This document shows, in pieces, positions 25,419-32,642 of a stretch of DNA of 32,642 bases. The stretch is taken from positions 1 to 32,642 of the forward strand of contig CALEUQ010000061.1 of NCBI GenBank assembly GCA_937920495.1. The letters are read 5' to 3'. Position 1 is the stretch's first letter. Each line of letters begins with the position of its first letter. Source of the stretch: an uncultured bacterium (GTDB taxonomy: Bacteria; Spirochaetota; UBA4802; UB4802). The position numbers and the translations under genes were made by a program. The notes under the pieces are model-generated. The model ran no database searches. It saw nothing but the letters and a program-made list of their open reading frames with translations, and was not told the origin of the DNA.

Positions 25419-27143
25419 TTATATAGATACCGTGGAATATTTTTCTTTTCCAAGAAGGTATACTATAACCGCAAAGCTTACCACAAACACTGAAATATAT
25501 GTATATGCGTAGTCTTTATGCAATATTAAAGCTCCAATGCCAAACAGTAGTGAATACGTTGCAATAATACCCAGAAGTGTTTGCGCTACACGCATCCATA
25601 AAAGAGTGTAGTGTGTGGGATGTTGCATGGCTTTCCGTAACGGCGTAAAACCAAACTCAGGCCTGGCCGTTGTGTAAAATGACTGTAGTGTGTGGGTATC
25701 AGCTGGCCTGGTTACAAATGTTACTGCCAGCCAGCATATAGTTGTAAACGGCACGATGATTGCAAGATTGTAGGGGAAGGTAACCCCCAGCACAAACCGT
25801 GAAACAATGACCGCAGGTATGGGGGCAACCATTGCAGTAATTTCGGACCATGCATTGATGCGCCACCAGTACCATCGCAGCATAAGTACAGGTCCAATAC
25901 CTGCACCGCACTCTATGATGAAAGCCCATGCCCCGGATATAGAATCAATAATAAAGATAAGCGCGCTGGAGATAATCACCAGAGCAATAGTGCACACCTG
26001 AGCAATTACCACATAATGTCGTTCACTTTTTTGGGGGGCAACAAAACGCCGGTACAGGTCATTGACTAAATATGAACTGCCCCAGTTTAAGTGTGTGGAG
26101 ATAGTTGACATATATGCTGCCAGGAATGCTGCCACAAGCAATCCTTTTAACCCTGCTGGAAGGAAATCCCGGATGGCAAATATATACGTTGCTTTTGATT
26201 GGTCAGCTGGCACTGCAGGATACAATACAATGGTGGCAAGGGCAACGATAATCCATGGCCATGGTCGCAGTGCAAAATGAGCTATCGTAAACCATAATGT
26301 TGCCTTGAGTGAATGTGTTTCATCCTTAGATGACATCATTCGCTGTGCAACATATCCGCCGCCACCTGGTTCTGCTCCAGGGTACCAGCAGGCCCACCAT
26401 TGTACACCTATGTATAATAAAAATGCGGCCAGTGGAATCGAAGCGCTATCGCCAAAAGGTATAAATGAGAGCGCCTGTGCTGGTAGTTGTGTAATGAGGC
26501 CTTCAATACCGTTCATCGATGGGTGGGAAGTTACAACAAAGGATAACACAATGCATCCGCTCATAGCAATGATGAATTGCACAAAATCGGTGATAGCAAC
26601 TGCCCACAATCCCCCCACCGCGGCATACATGCCCACAAATATCATTATTGCAATCACAATGAAAAACACGTGCGATAGGCTGATGCCACACAGGTGCGAT
26701 AGTATCTGTGCAAGTGCAACGTTGACCCAACCCATAATGATGCAGTTGGCAAAAAGCCCAAGGTACACGGCTTTAAAGCCCCGTAAAAATGATGCTGCGT
26801 TGCCGCTGTAGCGTAATTCAATGAATTCAATATCAGTGGTTATTCCGGCACGCCGCCACAGCCTGGCAAAGAAGAACACAGTGACGATGTTTGCGGCAAC
26901 CATATTCCACCATAACCAGTTGCCGGGTATACCACCACTGCGTACAAGCTCGGTGACGGCCAGTGGTGTGTCAGCAGCAAATGTTGTTGCCACCATGGCA
27001 GTGCCGGCTATCCACCAGGGAAGATTCCTTCCGGAAAGGAAAAAGGCGTGGGTATTGGTGCGTGCCCGTTTTGAGTACACCAGGGCAATACTTATGCTCA
27101 GTAGCAAATAGGCAGCAACGATAATGAAATCAATTATAGACAT
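25419..27143 (-). CDS. Sodium:solute symporter (SSS family)
   Basis: A 574-residue membrane protein with about 13 hydrophobic segments. The N-terminal SSS pattern is present: LSGRNLPWWIAGTAMVATTFAADTP (residues 37-61 in part), and the central DFVQFIIAMSG and AAFLAAYMSTISTHLNWGSSYLVND region with the serines and threonines that bind Na+. It imports a solute with sodium; candidates in this family include sugars, amino acids and short organic acids, and I cannot choose. Its ATG overlaps the stop of the CheX-like gene by one base, so the two are translated together. Confidence 0.88.
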   Translation of the reverse strand: MSIIDFIIVAAYLLLSISIALVYSKRARTNTHAFFLSGRNLPWWIAGTAMVATTFAADTPLAVTELVRSGGIPGNWLWWNMVAANIVTVFFFARLWRRAGITTDIEFIELRYSGNAASFLRGFKAVYLGLFANCIIMGWVNVALAQILSHLCGISLSHVFFIVIAIMIFVGMYAAVGGLWAVAITDFVQFIIAMSGCIVLSFVVTSHPSMNGIEGLITQLPAQALSFIPFGDSASIPLAAFLLYIGVQWWACWYPGAEPGGGGYVAQRMMSSKDETHSLKATLWFTIAHFALRPWPWIIVALATIVLYPAVPADQSKATYIFAIRDFLPAGLKGLLVAAFLAAYMSTISTHLNWGSSYLVNDLYRRFVAPQKSERHYVVIAQVCTIALVIISSALIFIIDSISGAWAFIIECGAGIGPVLMLRWYWWRINAWSEITAMVAPIPAVIVSRFVLGVTFPYNLAIIVPFTTICWLAVTFVTRPADTHTLQSFYTTARPEFGFTPLRKAMQHPTHYTLLWMRVAQTLLGIIATYSLLFGIGALILHKDYAYTYISVFVVSFAVIVYLLGKEKYSTVSI

Positions 27144-27604
27144 TATCTATGTAATAAGTCCTTGTAATAAAAATCTATGTCAAAACCGCCAAAACGCGAT
27201 TCAAATGACAAATTTATGTTTTCGTACAGTGTTTTCAAAGGTATCTGTTCTTCATTATATTCAGGTGGGGATGGCTTAAGGTTGTGTTTTACAAACTGAA
27301 GCTGATTAATGAAGGTGCCGGCAATAAGGTTTGCTATCTCACCCGCAACATCCGGGTAGTACTTTTTTATATTGCTCTTGGTGTTTCCAAAGAAATTTTT
27401 TGTAAGCTGCTGTAATGTGGATTCAGGAAAATTGATGATAAGTTCACCCTTCATGGTACCATCTAGTTCAATGGTTACTTTAGGGTCATGCTGATTGGAT
27501 TGGCTTTGAAATACTTCTTTAATATCAGGATCATGTAGAAAATTTTTAAAAATATGGTCAACCGAACGGGCTAATATTCTAGTATAACGATCATAATTGT
27601 TCAT
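27143..27604 (-). CDS. CheX-like chemotaxis phosphatase domain protein
   Basis: The ATG at 27604 is chosen over a TTG two codons earlier; GGTGG lies 9 bases upstream. The protein has 153 residues. MKGELIINFPESTLQQLTKNFFG and YYPDVAGEIANLIAGTFINQL fit the CheX fold, where an E-x2-N pair in such a helix (here E-I-A-N) dephosphorylates CheY. CheC/FliY are relatives. There are no other chemotaxis genes in the window; instead it is coupled to a sodium symporter gene through TAATG, an unusual partner. A signalling role linked to that transporter is a guess. Confidence 0.7.
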   Translation of the reverse strand: MNNYDRYTRILARSVDHIFKNFLHDPDIKEVFQSQSNQHDPKVTIELDGTMKGELIINFPESTLQQLTKNFFGNTKSNIKKYYPDVAGEIANLIAGTFINQLQFVKHNLKPSPPEYNEEQIPLKTLYENINLSFESRFGGFDIDFYYKDLLHR

Positions 27605-28202
27605 GTACAAACACCACCATGGTTATAATATATACAATCTGGCTTTATTTATAGTACCGATGACATGATAAGACATAATCAAGCTTCATGACAACCAAAA
27701 AAATACTTTGGGATGGTATTATTTTGAAAAAATTCTATCGACAGGATGGTTATTGAATATTCATTAATATTTTTACTTGTGAAATAATACAACACATGCC
27801 TGCTAAATTTATATTACAGGACACAGCACGCAATACAACATATTTTTTAATATGACAATGCAATTTTTATTCCAGGTATTATCCACAATATAGTGAATTT
27901 TAACAGAAATTAATTTTTGGACATCAGTGATTTTAGCCATTAGATAAAAAATTATATTTATAGTGAAAAAATTTTTTTAAAAATGTGTTGCTGCAAAAAC
28001 ACTGGATTTATCAGCATTTAGTGTATCATTATTCAATAAATTTACTACATTACGAATACGTTAATGTGACATAGTAAAATAAAATTAAATGTGTGCCAAT
28101 TAATTTAGTAAATTAATGTCATAAGAAGTTGTGATTGTGGATAATGTGGATAACTTTGTGAATATTAATATAATTAGACTGTTTTTCAGGCTTTTTTACA
28201 TA
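27605..28202. other. AT-rich intergenic region with DnaA boxes: candidate origin or DnaA-binding locus
   Basis: This region of nearly 600 bases is markedly AT-rich and contains no credible gene. Perfect DnaA boxes: TTATCCACA at 27879-27887, and two TGTGGATAA head to tail at 28136-28144 and 28145-28153. Between them lie long A/T runs (for example 27950-27985) that could unwind. About 0.005 exact boxes would be expected by chance in this length. dnaA, dnaN or gyrB are not adjacent, so a DnaA-titration or regulatory locus is as possible as oriC. Confidence 0.45.
28136..28153 (-). promoter_or_regulatory. Two adjacent perfect DnaA boxes
   Basis: TGTGGATAATGTGGATAA is two consensus boxes (TTATCCACA on the minus strand) directly abutting in the same orientation. 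The third perfect box, at 27879-27887, is in the opposite orientation. Tight tandem boxes favour cooperative DnaA binding. Confidence 0.6.
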
Positions 28203-28967
28203 CTACCTGTTAATGTCATATAGGTAATATAATCCTCGCATGGTAAGCGTTATGTCAATATGTGCAGGAATGGAAAGATGCGGGTAAAGTATTTCTGCCA
28301 TTCCACCGGTAAGGATGATGGTATAATGAGATCGATCCTCTGACATCTTTTGTATAATTCCTTCAATGAGGGACACCCATCCGTAAAAAAAACCTGAAAT
28401 AAGCGCATCTTTTGTATTATGTGCAATGATATGTGGCGGTTTTTCAAAGGGAACCTCAAAAAGCTGAGCGGTGCTTTGAGCCAGGCCTTTCATTGCTGCC
28501 TTTACCCCTGGTGCAATAAGCCCACCTTTTAAGATGGTGCCCTGAAGCAGGCAAAACGTTATGGCCGTGCCAATATCAACGATAATGCAGTTGGTTTTGT
28601 AATCGTTATACGCAGCAACAGCGTTTACAATGCGGTCAACACCTAACTGGGCTGGGTTGTCATATTCTATTGTAATGGGCATTTTGGAAAGATGGGTAAT
28701 CCTGTGAGCAGAAATTGAAAAAAGTTTTTGACAGGTTATGTCATACGCATCATTACATTGAGGGACAACACTTGAATATATTGCGCCCTGAATATCAGCT
28801 GTATGAACAGCATATTCACCAATGGCACGTGAAATGGTGTCAAATAGCTCCTGTACGGTAACATCTCGTTTTGTAGCATACCTATATGTGTATAAAGGTT
28901 GGGGGTTGCCGTCAGCATACAGTCCCAGGATGGTATGCGTATTGCCAATATTGAAGCCTGCAATCAT
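28203..28967 (-). CDS. coaX: Type III pantothenate kinase
   Basis: A 254-residue CoaX-type kinase for the first step of coenzyme A synthesis. The ASKHA motifs are visible: NIGNTHT (6-12), GVDRIVNAVAAYND (about 109-122) and IIVDIGTAITF (128-138), then KGGLIAPGV and ILTGGMAE. The family's first motif is DxGNT; here the codon is AAT, giving N6 in place of the metal- and phosphate-interacting Asp. The other aspartates are present. It lies 12 bases after the HEAT gene on the same strand, with a weak ribosome site. Either the enzyme tolerates Asn or activity is reduced. Confidence 0.85.
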   Translation of the reverse strand: MIAGFNIGNTHTILGLYADGNPQPLYTYRYATKRDVTVQELFDTISRAIGEYAVHTADIQGAIYSSVVPQCNDAYDITCQKLFSISAHRITHLSKMPITIEYDNPAQLGVDRIVNAVAAYNDYKTNCIIVDIGTAITFCLLQGTILKGGLIAPGVKAAMKGLAQSTAQLFEVPFEKPPHIIAHNTKDALISGFFYGWVSLIEGIIQKMSEDRSHYTIILTGGMAEILYPHLSIPAHIDITLTMRGLYYLYDINR

Positions 28968-28979
28968 GGGCGGTCTTCT

Positions 28980-30008
28980 TTATTCAGATTCGTACACCCT
29001 CTCCAGACGAGATTTAAGCGAATAATATGCAACCCGGGCCTCGTCGCGTACATTTTTGTTAGGGTCGCTCATGGCTTTTTCTATTGCTTTAAGAGCCTGT
29101 GGATCAAATATCTTCTCAAGTGCACGCACAGCCTCCAGGCGAACATCATAGTAGGGATCATCCAGCAGTTTGACTAACGCATTAACCGCACTTTTTTCGC
29201 GCAATATGCCAATGGAACGTGCAGCAGATATTCGCACCGATTTAAATTCGTCATTGCATGCTTTGATAAGAAGCGGTGCAGCTTCTTTTATCTTAAACTG
29301 GCCAATCTGTTTTACAGTTTCTTCACGCTGGGCGCCACCTTCGGTCATGCGTTTGACCAGCAGCATAAAGGGTGCATCGGTAATTGCTTTGAGTGCTCTT
29401 TCAGTACCAATTTTCTTTAAGGCATCATGAGCAGTTTTTCGTACCTCGGCATTATTATCAACAAGACAACCAATGAGTGGGCTAACAGCCTGATCGCCAC
29501 CTATCATCCCAAGCGCGCGAGTTGCTTCTACACGTACCTGATAATGTTTGCTGTCAAGTGCCTCAACCAGATGGGGAATGGCATATTTATCTTTAAGGTA
29601 TCCCATGGTGCGAATGGCTTCAATGGATACCATCATCTTTTTATCTTTAAATGCCAGATATAGTATTTTTGATATCTCAATATCATCAGTGGGACCTATT
29701 TCACTCAACACCCTCAGGGCTTCAATCTTATCACGCTGTGAGCCTGATATAATTATCTGCCGCAGGTTTTCTATGATAACAGGATCCTTAATATTGCCAA
29801 ATTTTATAGTTGCTATTGTTCTTACCCTTGGATCCGGGTCGTGAATAAGCTTTTTTAAATCTTCAATAACAGACTGGTCACGGATTTTTACCAGAGCCAG
29901 CAGAGCATTAAGCCGAACTTCGGCTTTGCGGTGTTTTGTTAGTTTAAGTAATCCCTGAATGTCATTTTTTTCTCTTAATTTATCTACGTTTGGGGTAAAA
30001 AGTGCCAT
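28980..30008 (-). CDS. HEAT-repeat protein (PBS-lyase-like repeats)
   Basis: A 342-residue soluble protein made almost wholly of HEAT/armadillo-like units of about 31 residues, from residue 12 to 330. Examples are AEVRLNALLALVKIRDQSVI, PRVRTIATIKFGNIKD, YQVRVEATRALGMIGGDQAV, KSVRISAARSIGILREKSAV and YDVRLEAVRALEKIFDPQAL. There is no signal peptide. Such scaffolds bind proteins; no partner is indicated. AAGGG lies before the ATG at 30008. It is immediately upstream of coaX, likely in one operon. Confidence 0.88.
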   Translation of the reverse strand: MALFTPNVDKLREKNDIQGLLKLTKHRKAEVRLNALLALVKIRDQSVIEDLKKLIHDPDPRVRTIATIKFGNIKDPVIIENLRQIIISGSQRDKIEALRVLSEIGPTDDIEISKILYLAFKDKKMMVSIEAIRTMGYLKDKYAIPHLVEALDSKHYQVRVEATRALGMIGGDQAVSPLIGCLVDNNAEVRKTAHDALKKIGTERALKAITDAPFMLLVKRMTEGGAQREETVKQIGQFKIKEAAPLLIKACNDEFKSVRISAARSIGILREKSAVNALVKLLDDPYYDVRLEAVRALEKIFDPQALKAIEKAMSDPNKNVRDEARVAYYSLKSRLERVYESE

Positions 30009-30285
30009 AGCAAATCCCTTTTATAGTATTTATAGTAAGTGCAAGTGTAATTCATATACATAAAAAAAGTCAACTAATAATGTACAATTTTATTGTATTA
30101 TGCAAATCTATATATGCGTACACTCATATGTATCCGTGAAAGAACAGTTAGTTCATTTCCTGATGAATGATTATCTCTTAATTGTTTTAAAAATAAGTCT
30201 ATATGTGCTGCGTAAACTGTGGAAACACATTGTTGTGCCAGCTCCTTGTTATGGACATACAAATATTCAATTATATAGCATTTTT
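30009..30285. other. Intergenic spacer
   Basis: 277 AT-rich bases upstream of the HEAT gene and downstream of the decayed AbiEii gene. I see no gene, repeat or strong promoter. Confidence 0.4.
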
Positions 30286-30981
30286 TTATCTATAGAGCGA
30301 ATTTTCAGCGCATTTCAATAGATCAAGAGAAATGATCTTCATATCATTTTTGAATTCGTGATAAGAATAAGATTTAGTCCATTTGATATCTTTTAAGGCT
30401 TCAGCAGGGACTGTGTTCAATAACTCGGCGCACACTACAGGATCAAGTCCTAATTCCTTATCCCGTGCTTTGTGTATCACATCATTCCAGTTAAATGGTC
30501 TATTTTTTGCAATGATCCATACATCAACAAAATCTTTTATTTCAAGTCGTAACAGAGCAGTTATTTTATTTATTAAAATATTATACCAGTCATCTGTTCT
30601 ATAATATACCGGCGTTTCTATTATGGATCAAAAGTGTGGAGCAATATCATTTATTAAATAAATTTTAAGGGTGATGCTTTTTAAGTCCTGGTGAGTAACA
30701 AAAAAAGAAATGTAGTTATTTGACACCACAATTGATGATGAATCAATGGTATAGCCATTGTTAGATATTACAGTAAGTATGTGCTGTGAATGGGATTTGA
30801 AATCAGGATTACTATTACAAAACAAGTCACTATCATCAGAATAGCGATGGTTAAAATATCCCCTAGAAAGAGCGGTACCACCGGTAAGATAAAACGGTAG
30901 ATTTAAGTTTTTCACGCAGTTCAGAATTCCATCTAGCAGTGGGTAGATGTTCTCCTCGTAATAGTTTTTGTAATGTTGCAA
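30286..30981 (-). pseudogene. AbiEii-like nucleotidyltransferase toxin interrupted by an in-frame TGA
   Basis: Read on the minus strand, one frame runs from a TTG at 30981 (AAGGAG at 30990-30995, 8 bases upstream) to a stop at 30286, about 231 codons, broken only by TGA at 30630-30628. The first part holds the nucleotidyltransferase signature LPFYLTGGTALSRGYFNHRY then SDDSDLF, the GG...D-x-D core of AbiEii/MNT enzymes. Beyond the TGA the frame continues with NILINKITALLRLEIKDFVDVW and KARDKELGLD, typical of the family C-terminus. Because the rest is intact, this looks like one recent nonsense mutation. Other genes here use TGA as a stop, so recoding is unlikely. Confidence 0.75.
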
Positions 30982-31237
30982 AACGCTCTCTCCTTTCCTC
31001 TGGCCATATTTGCGCAATTACATCATCAGTAAGCAGGTTACTTGCAGATTCAAAACCAAAGATGCCCACAACATTGTCCCATGGAAGCTTTTGTAAGCAT
31101 CGTACAAAAATATGCTTTTTTTTATCTATCGGAATATTATCATTCTCAATAGTTTTAATGATTTCTTTGATATCCAGCATATAGTCCCAGAATATCATTG
31201 AAAGCAGCTTTTGCCTTTTTTCATCAGAGTATTTCAT
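30863..31237 (-). CDS. Putative antitoxin partner upstream of AbiEii (DUF6922-like)
   Basis: The start is put at the ATG at 31237, after CAGGA and an octamer copy (31240-31247); a GTG at 31297 would give a longer form without ribosome site. KLLSMIFWDYMLDIKEI and KKHIFVRCLQKLPWDNVVGIFG recall the short DUF6922 proteins that precede AbiEii genes, from memory. The frame overlaps the AbiEii frame by about 120 bases. Where they overlap, AbiEii is the conserved frame, so the last 35-40 residues here (after LQKLLR) may be a read-through tail following loss of the original stop. Confidence 0.55.
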   Translation of the reverse strand: MKYSDEKRQKLLSMIFWDYMLDIKEIIKTIENDNIPIDKKKHIFVRCLQKLPWDNVVGIFGFESASNLLTDDVIAQIWPEERRERFATLQKLLRGEHLPTARWNSELREKLKSTVLSYRWYRSF

Positions 31238-31724
31238 GGGCGATAGTTCCTGATAATTACTTATTAACGTATATAAATATAAGGCTTCCTGTGACACTGA
31301 ACATGTTACAATGATTGCTGTACATAAAGCTTTTGGTGTAATACAAAACAGTTTTGCATCATCAATAATGTCAGCGTGACCTATCTTTGCCGATCAGTCA
31401 AACCGTGTTAAAATTTAGCAGAACGCAGTTTCTTAATTGTATCAGTGTTACATTCAGATCGCGTTCAACTGTTCGCGTAAATGATATCAAGAAGATAAGG
31501 ATGAGTCAATTCAAATTAGTAAATATTTATTTCATTTTTTATTGATCCATATTTTTATAGTTGAGCCATATATATTAACCTGACAGCATTATTCCTGGCT
31601 TTTATAAATATATCTGTGTACAGACATGTGTATATTTTATAACTATTAAATTAAGTAGTATTTTATAACGTAACAGTCAAATCTTCTCAACTTAGAAAAG
31701 ATATCATGCTATGATACAATCCCT

Positions 31725-31745
31725 CCTGAAACATAATATTTCAGG
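31725..31745. terminator. Possible terminator hairpin
   Basis: CCTGAAA (31725-31731), 7-base loop, TTTCAGG (31739-31745), with CCC before and GGG after. No T tract follows, so this is a tentative call. Confidence 0.3.
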
Positions 31746-32118
31746 GGGAACCATGTAGTACAAATAACAACGAAGTGCAAAATGTGCATTCTGGAGAAGG
31801 ATGTGTGATCGATAGAAAGAAAGCGGATTACGCATCAAGAGATTCTGCGCTGGGATATAACTTGCGCCTGCAAGCTTTTACTGATGGAAAAAGCGAGCTA
31901 TGAGAAACGAAGAATTTGTAGGTGTATGTGGATTAGTAGAAATCGAGGAAAATGGTGGGTTGGGGAGATGTCTACACGTAGATTGATGTCATTATGGTAT
32001 GTAAAAAAACTCATTGCAGAATTTTTAGAAAATTATACAAAAAACGAAATAATGCAGGTGCTTTTAAATCAAATGCAATAATTATCTATAAAGAGGTGCC
32101 GCAGGATGTATGGCATAC

Positions 32119-32168
32119 TTCGATAAACTCAATACGGCGCCTGTGTTGCGGTCGTGCTTCGGCTGGGC
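32119..32168. repeat. Paired REP-like half-sites
   Basis: CTTCGATAAACTCA near 32119-32132 and CTTCGGCTGGGCTCA near 32157-32171 share the form CTTCGR...CTCA. Words of this kind (CTTCGACNNNCTCAG) occur as dispersed repeats in many bacterial genomes. Only two degenerate copies are seen here. Confidence 0.35.
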
Positions 32169-32642
32169 TCAGCAACCATGTTTTTTATATCTTCACAGGT
32201 AGCCATAAATGCTGTTATTCAGGAACGCCTGCAGCGGAATGATGAATCCTTGCAGAACACAAGCCGGGGGTAAAGGGATAGTTGTAAGGTAACCGCCAAA
32301 TAATCCTACCTTAAAAGAAGGTGAGGCATTACATGCGGATAAAGCGGGCTTTGTAGAGATTGCTTCGTAAAAACAATAACAATACAGCAAGAGCTTAAGA
32401 TTATCGCTGCGGGGATATGCATCCTTGAAGTGCAGGAAGAAATCTTGTCCGAATATATTGCACGCATTGTACAGGCACTTTTTTTAGGCAACAACATACA
32501 CATTTACTTTTTAAGATGCTGGTGTGCATAGTTCTATTGGTATATGCAGACAGGTTGCGCATATGGATATGTGGGTTTTAAGATACGCGCTACAAATTAT
32601 ACTATATATGGCCCAATTGTTTGGCTTTTTTTATGATTTTTG

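Larger units (their letters stand above)
31298..32642. other. 1.3 kb with no intact gene, probably degraded
   Basis: No convincing gene is seen. A hairpin CCTGAAA (31725-31731) / TTTCAGG (31739-31745) bordered by C and G runs looks like a terminator. Short overlapping frames near 31898-32084 are coupled by TGATG but encode only about 28 and 31 residues (the second begins MSLWYVKKLIAEF). Further right, stretches such as PPNNPTLKEGEAL and KIIAAGICILEVQEEILSEY read well but are separated by stops, as in a decayed gene. Two half-sites of a REP-like word occur at 32119-32168. Confidence 0.45.

Noticed and set aside
30628..30630. TGA in AbiEii read as selenocysteine or tryptophan
   Set aside because: TGA ends several intact genes in the window, and no selenocysteine hairpin is evident.

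Overview
The window is a roughly 39-40 % GC stretch of bacterial chromosome read with the standard code (TGA is a normal stop for several intact genes). It encodes lipoproteins, an outer-membrane porin, a CheX-like protein, HEAT and TPR proteins, a DUF4416 protein and an isolated 5S rRNA gene. Together these suggest a Gram-negative, possibly motile organism, and the mix reminds me most of Spirochaetota. That placement is an inference from gene content only; there is no 16S gene here.

Layout, left to right. 1-140: the tail of an unrecognised gene. 268-2966: an assimilatory-sulfur operon made of an Rrf2-type Fe-S regulator, cysteine synthase and O-acetylhomoserine sulfhydrylase, followed by an island of four hairpins (3019-3190). 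3375-5439: a membrane-anchored SGNH/GDSL hydrolase convergent with a membrane-anchored beta-propeller protein. 5706-6881: thiolase. 7351-8001: an orphan NarL-type response regulator. 8059-10635: a large PQQ-repeat protein. 11245-13465: a TetR regulator, a cysteine-rich exported mini-protein and a porin. 13723-16844: a TPR protein, DUF4416, an RluA-type pseudouridine synthase and a small unknown protein. 17153-17270: 5S rRNA with its own promoter and terminator. 17341-20354: exported, membrane and lipoprotein genes, including a CPBP protease. 20569-23471: the tight group moeA, a PP-loop tRNA-thiolation-like enzyme, then purN. 23917-24553: a VapBC toxin-antitoxin pair abutting the remnant of a globin-coupled diguanylate cyclase. 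25419-27604: a CheX-like gene overlapping a sodium:solute symporter gene. 27605-28202: an AT-rich gap with three perfect DnaA boxes. 28203-30008: a HEAT-repeat gene followed by type III pantothenate kinase. 30286-31237: an AbiEii-like toxin gene broken by one stop codon, with its putative partner. 31298-32642: no intact gene.

The strongest unexplained signal is one octamer, GCGATAGT/ACTATCGC. I count 22 exact copies, 11 per orientation, where about one is expected. Copies occur between genes, across stop codons and inside coding regions in several reading frames, so selection appears to act on the DNA word and not on protein. This resembles cyanobacterial HIP1 or the DNA-uptake sequences of Neisseria and Haemophilus. 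It is absent from the VapBC cassette, the decayed diguanylate cyclase and the rightmost 1.4 kb.

Other points for a second look are the candidate origin or DnaA-titration region, two families of dispersed intergenic repeats, a mini-protein with two identical CX3C-X6-CX3C modules, a pantothenate kinase with Asp replaced by Asn in its first motif, and two decayed systems (globin-diguanylate cyclase and AbiEii) in the right third.
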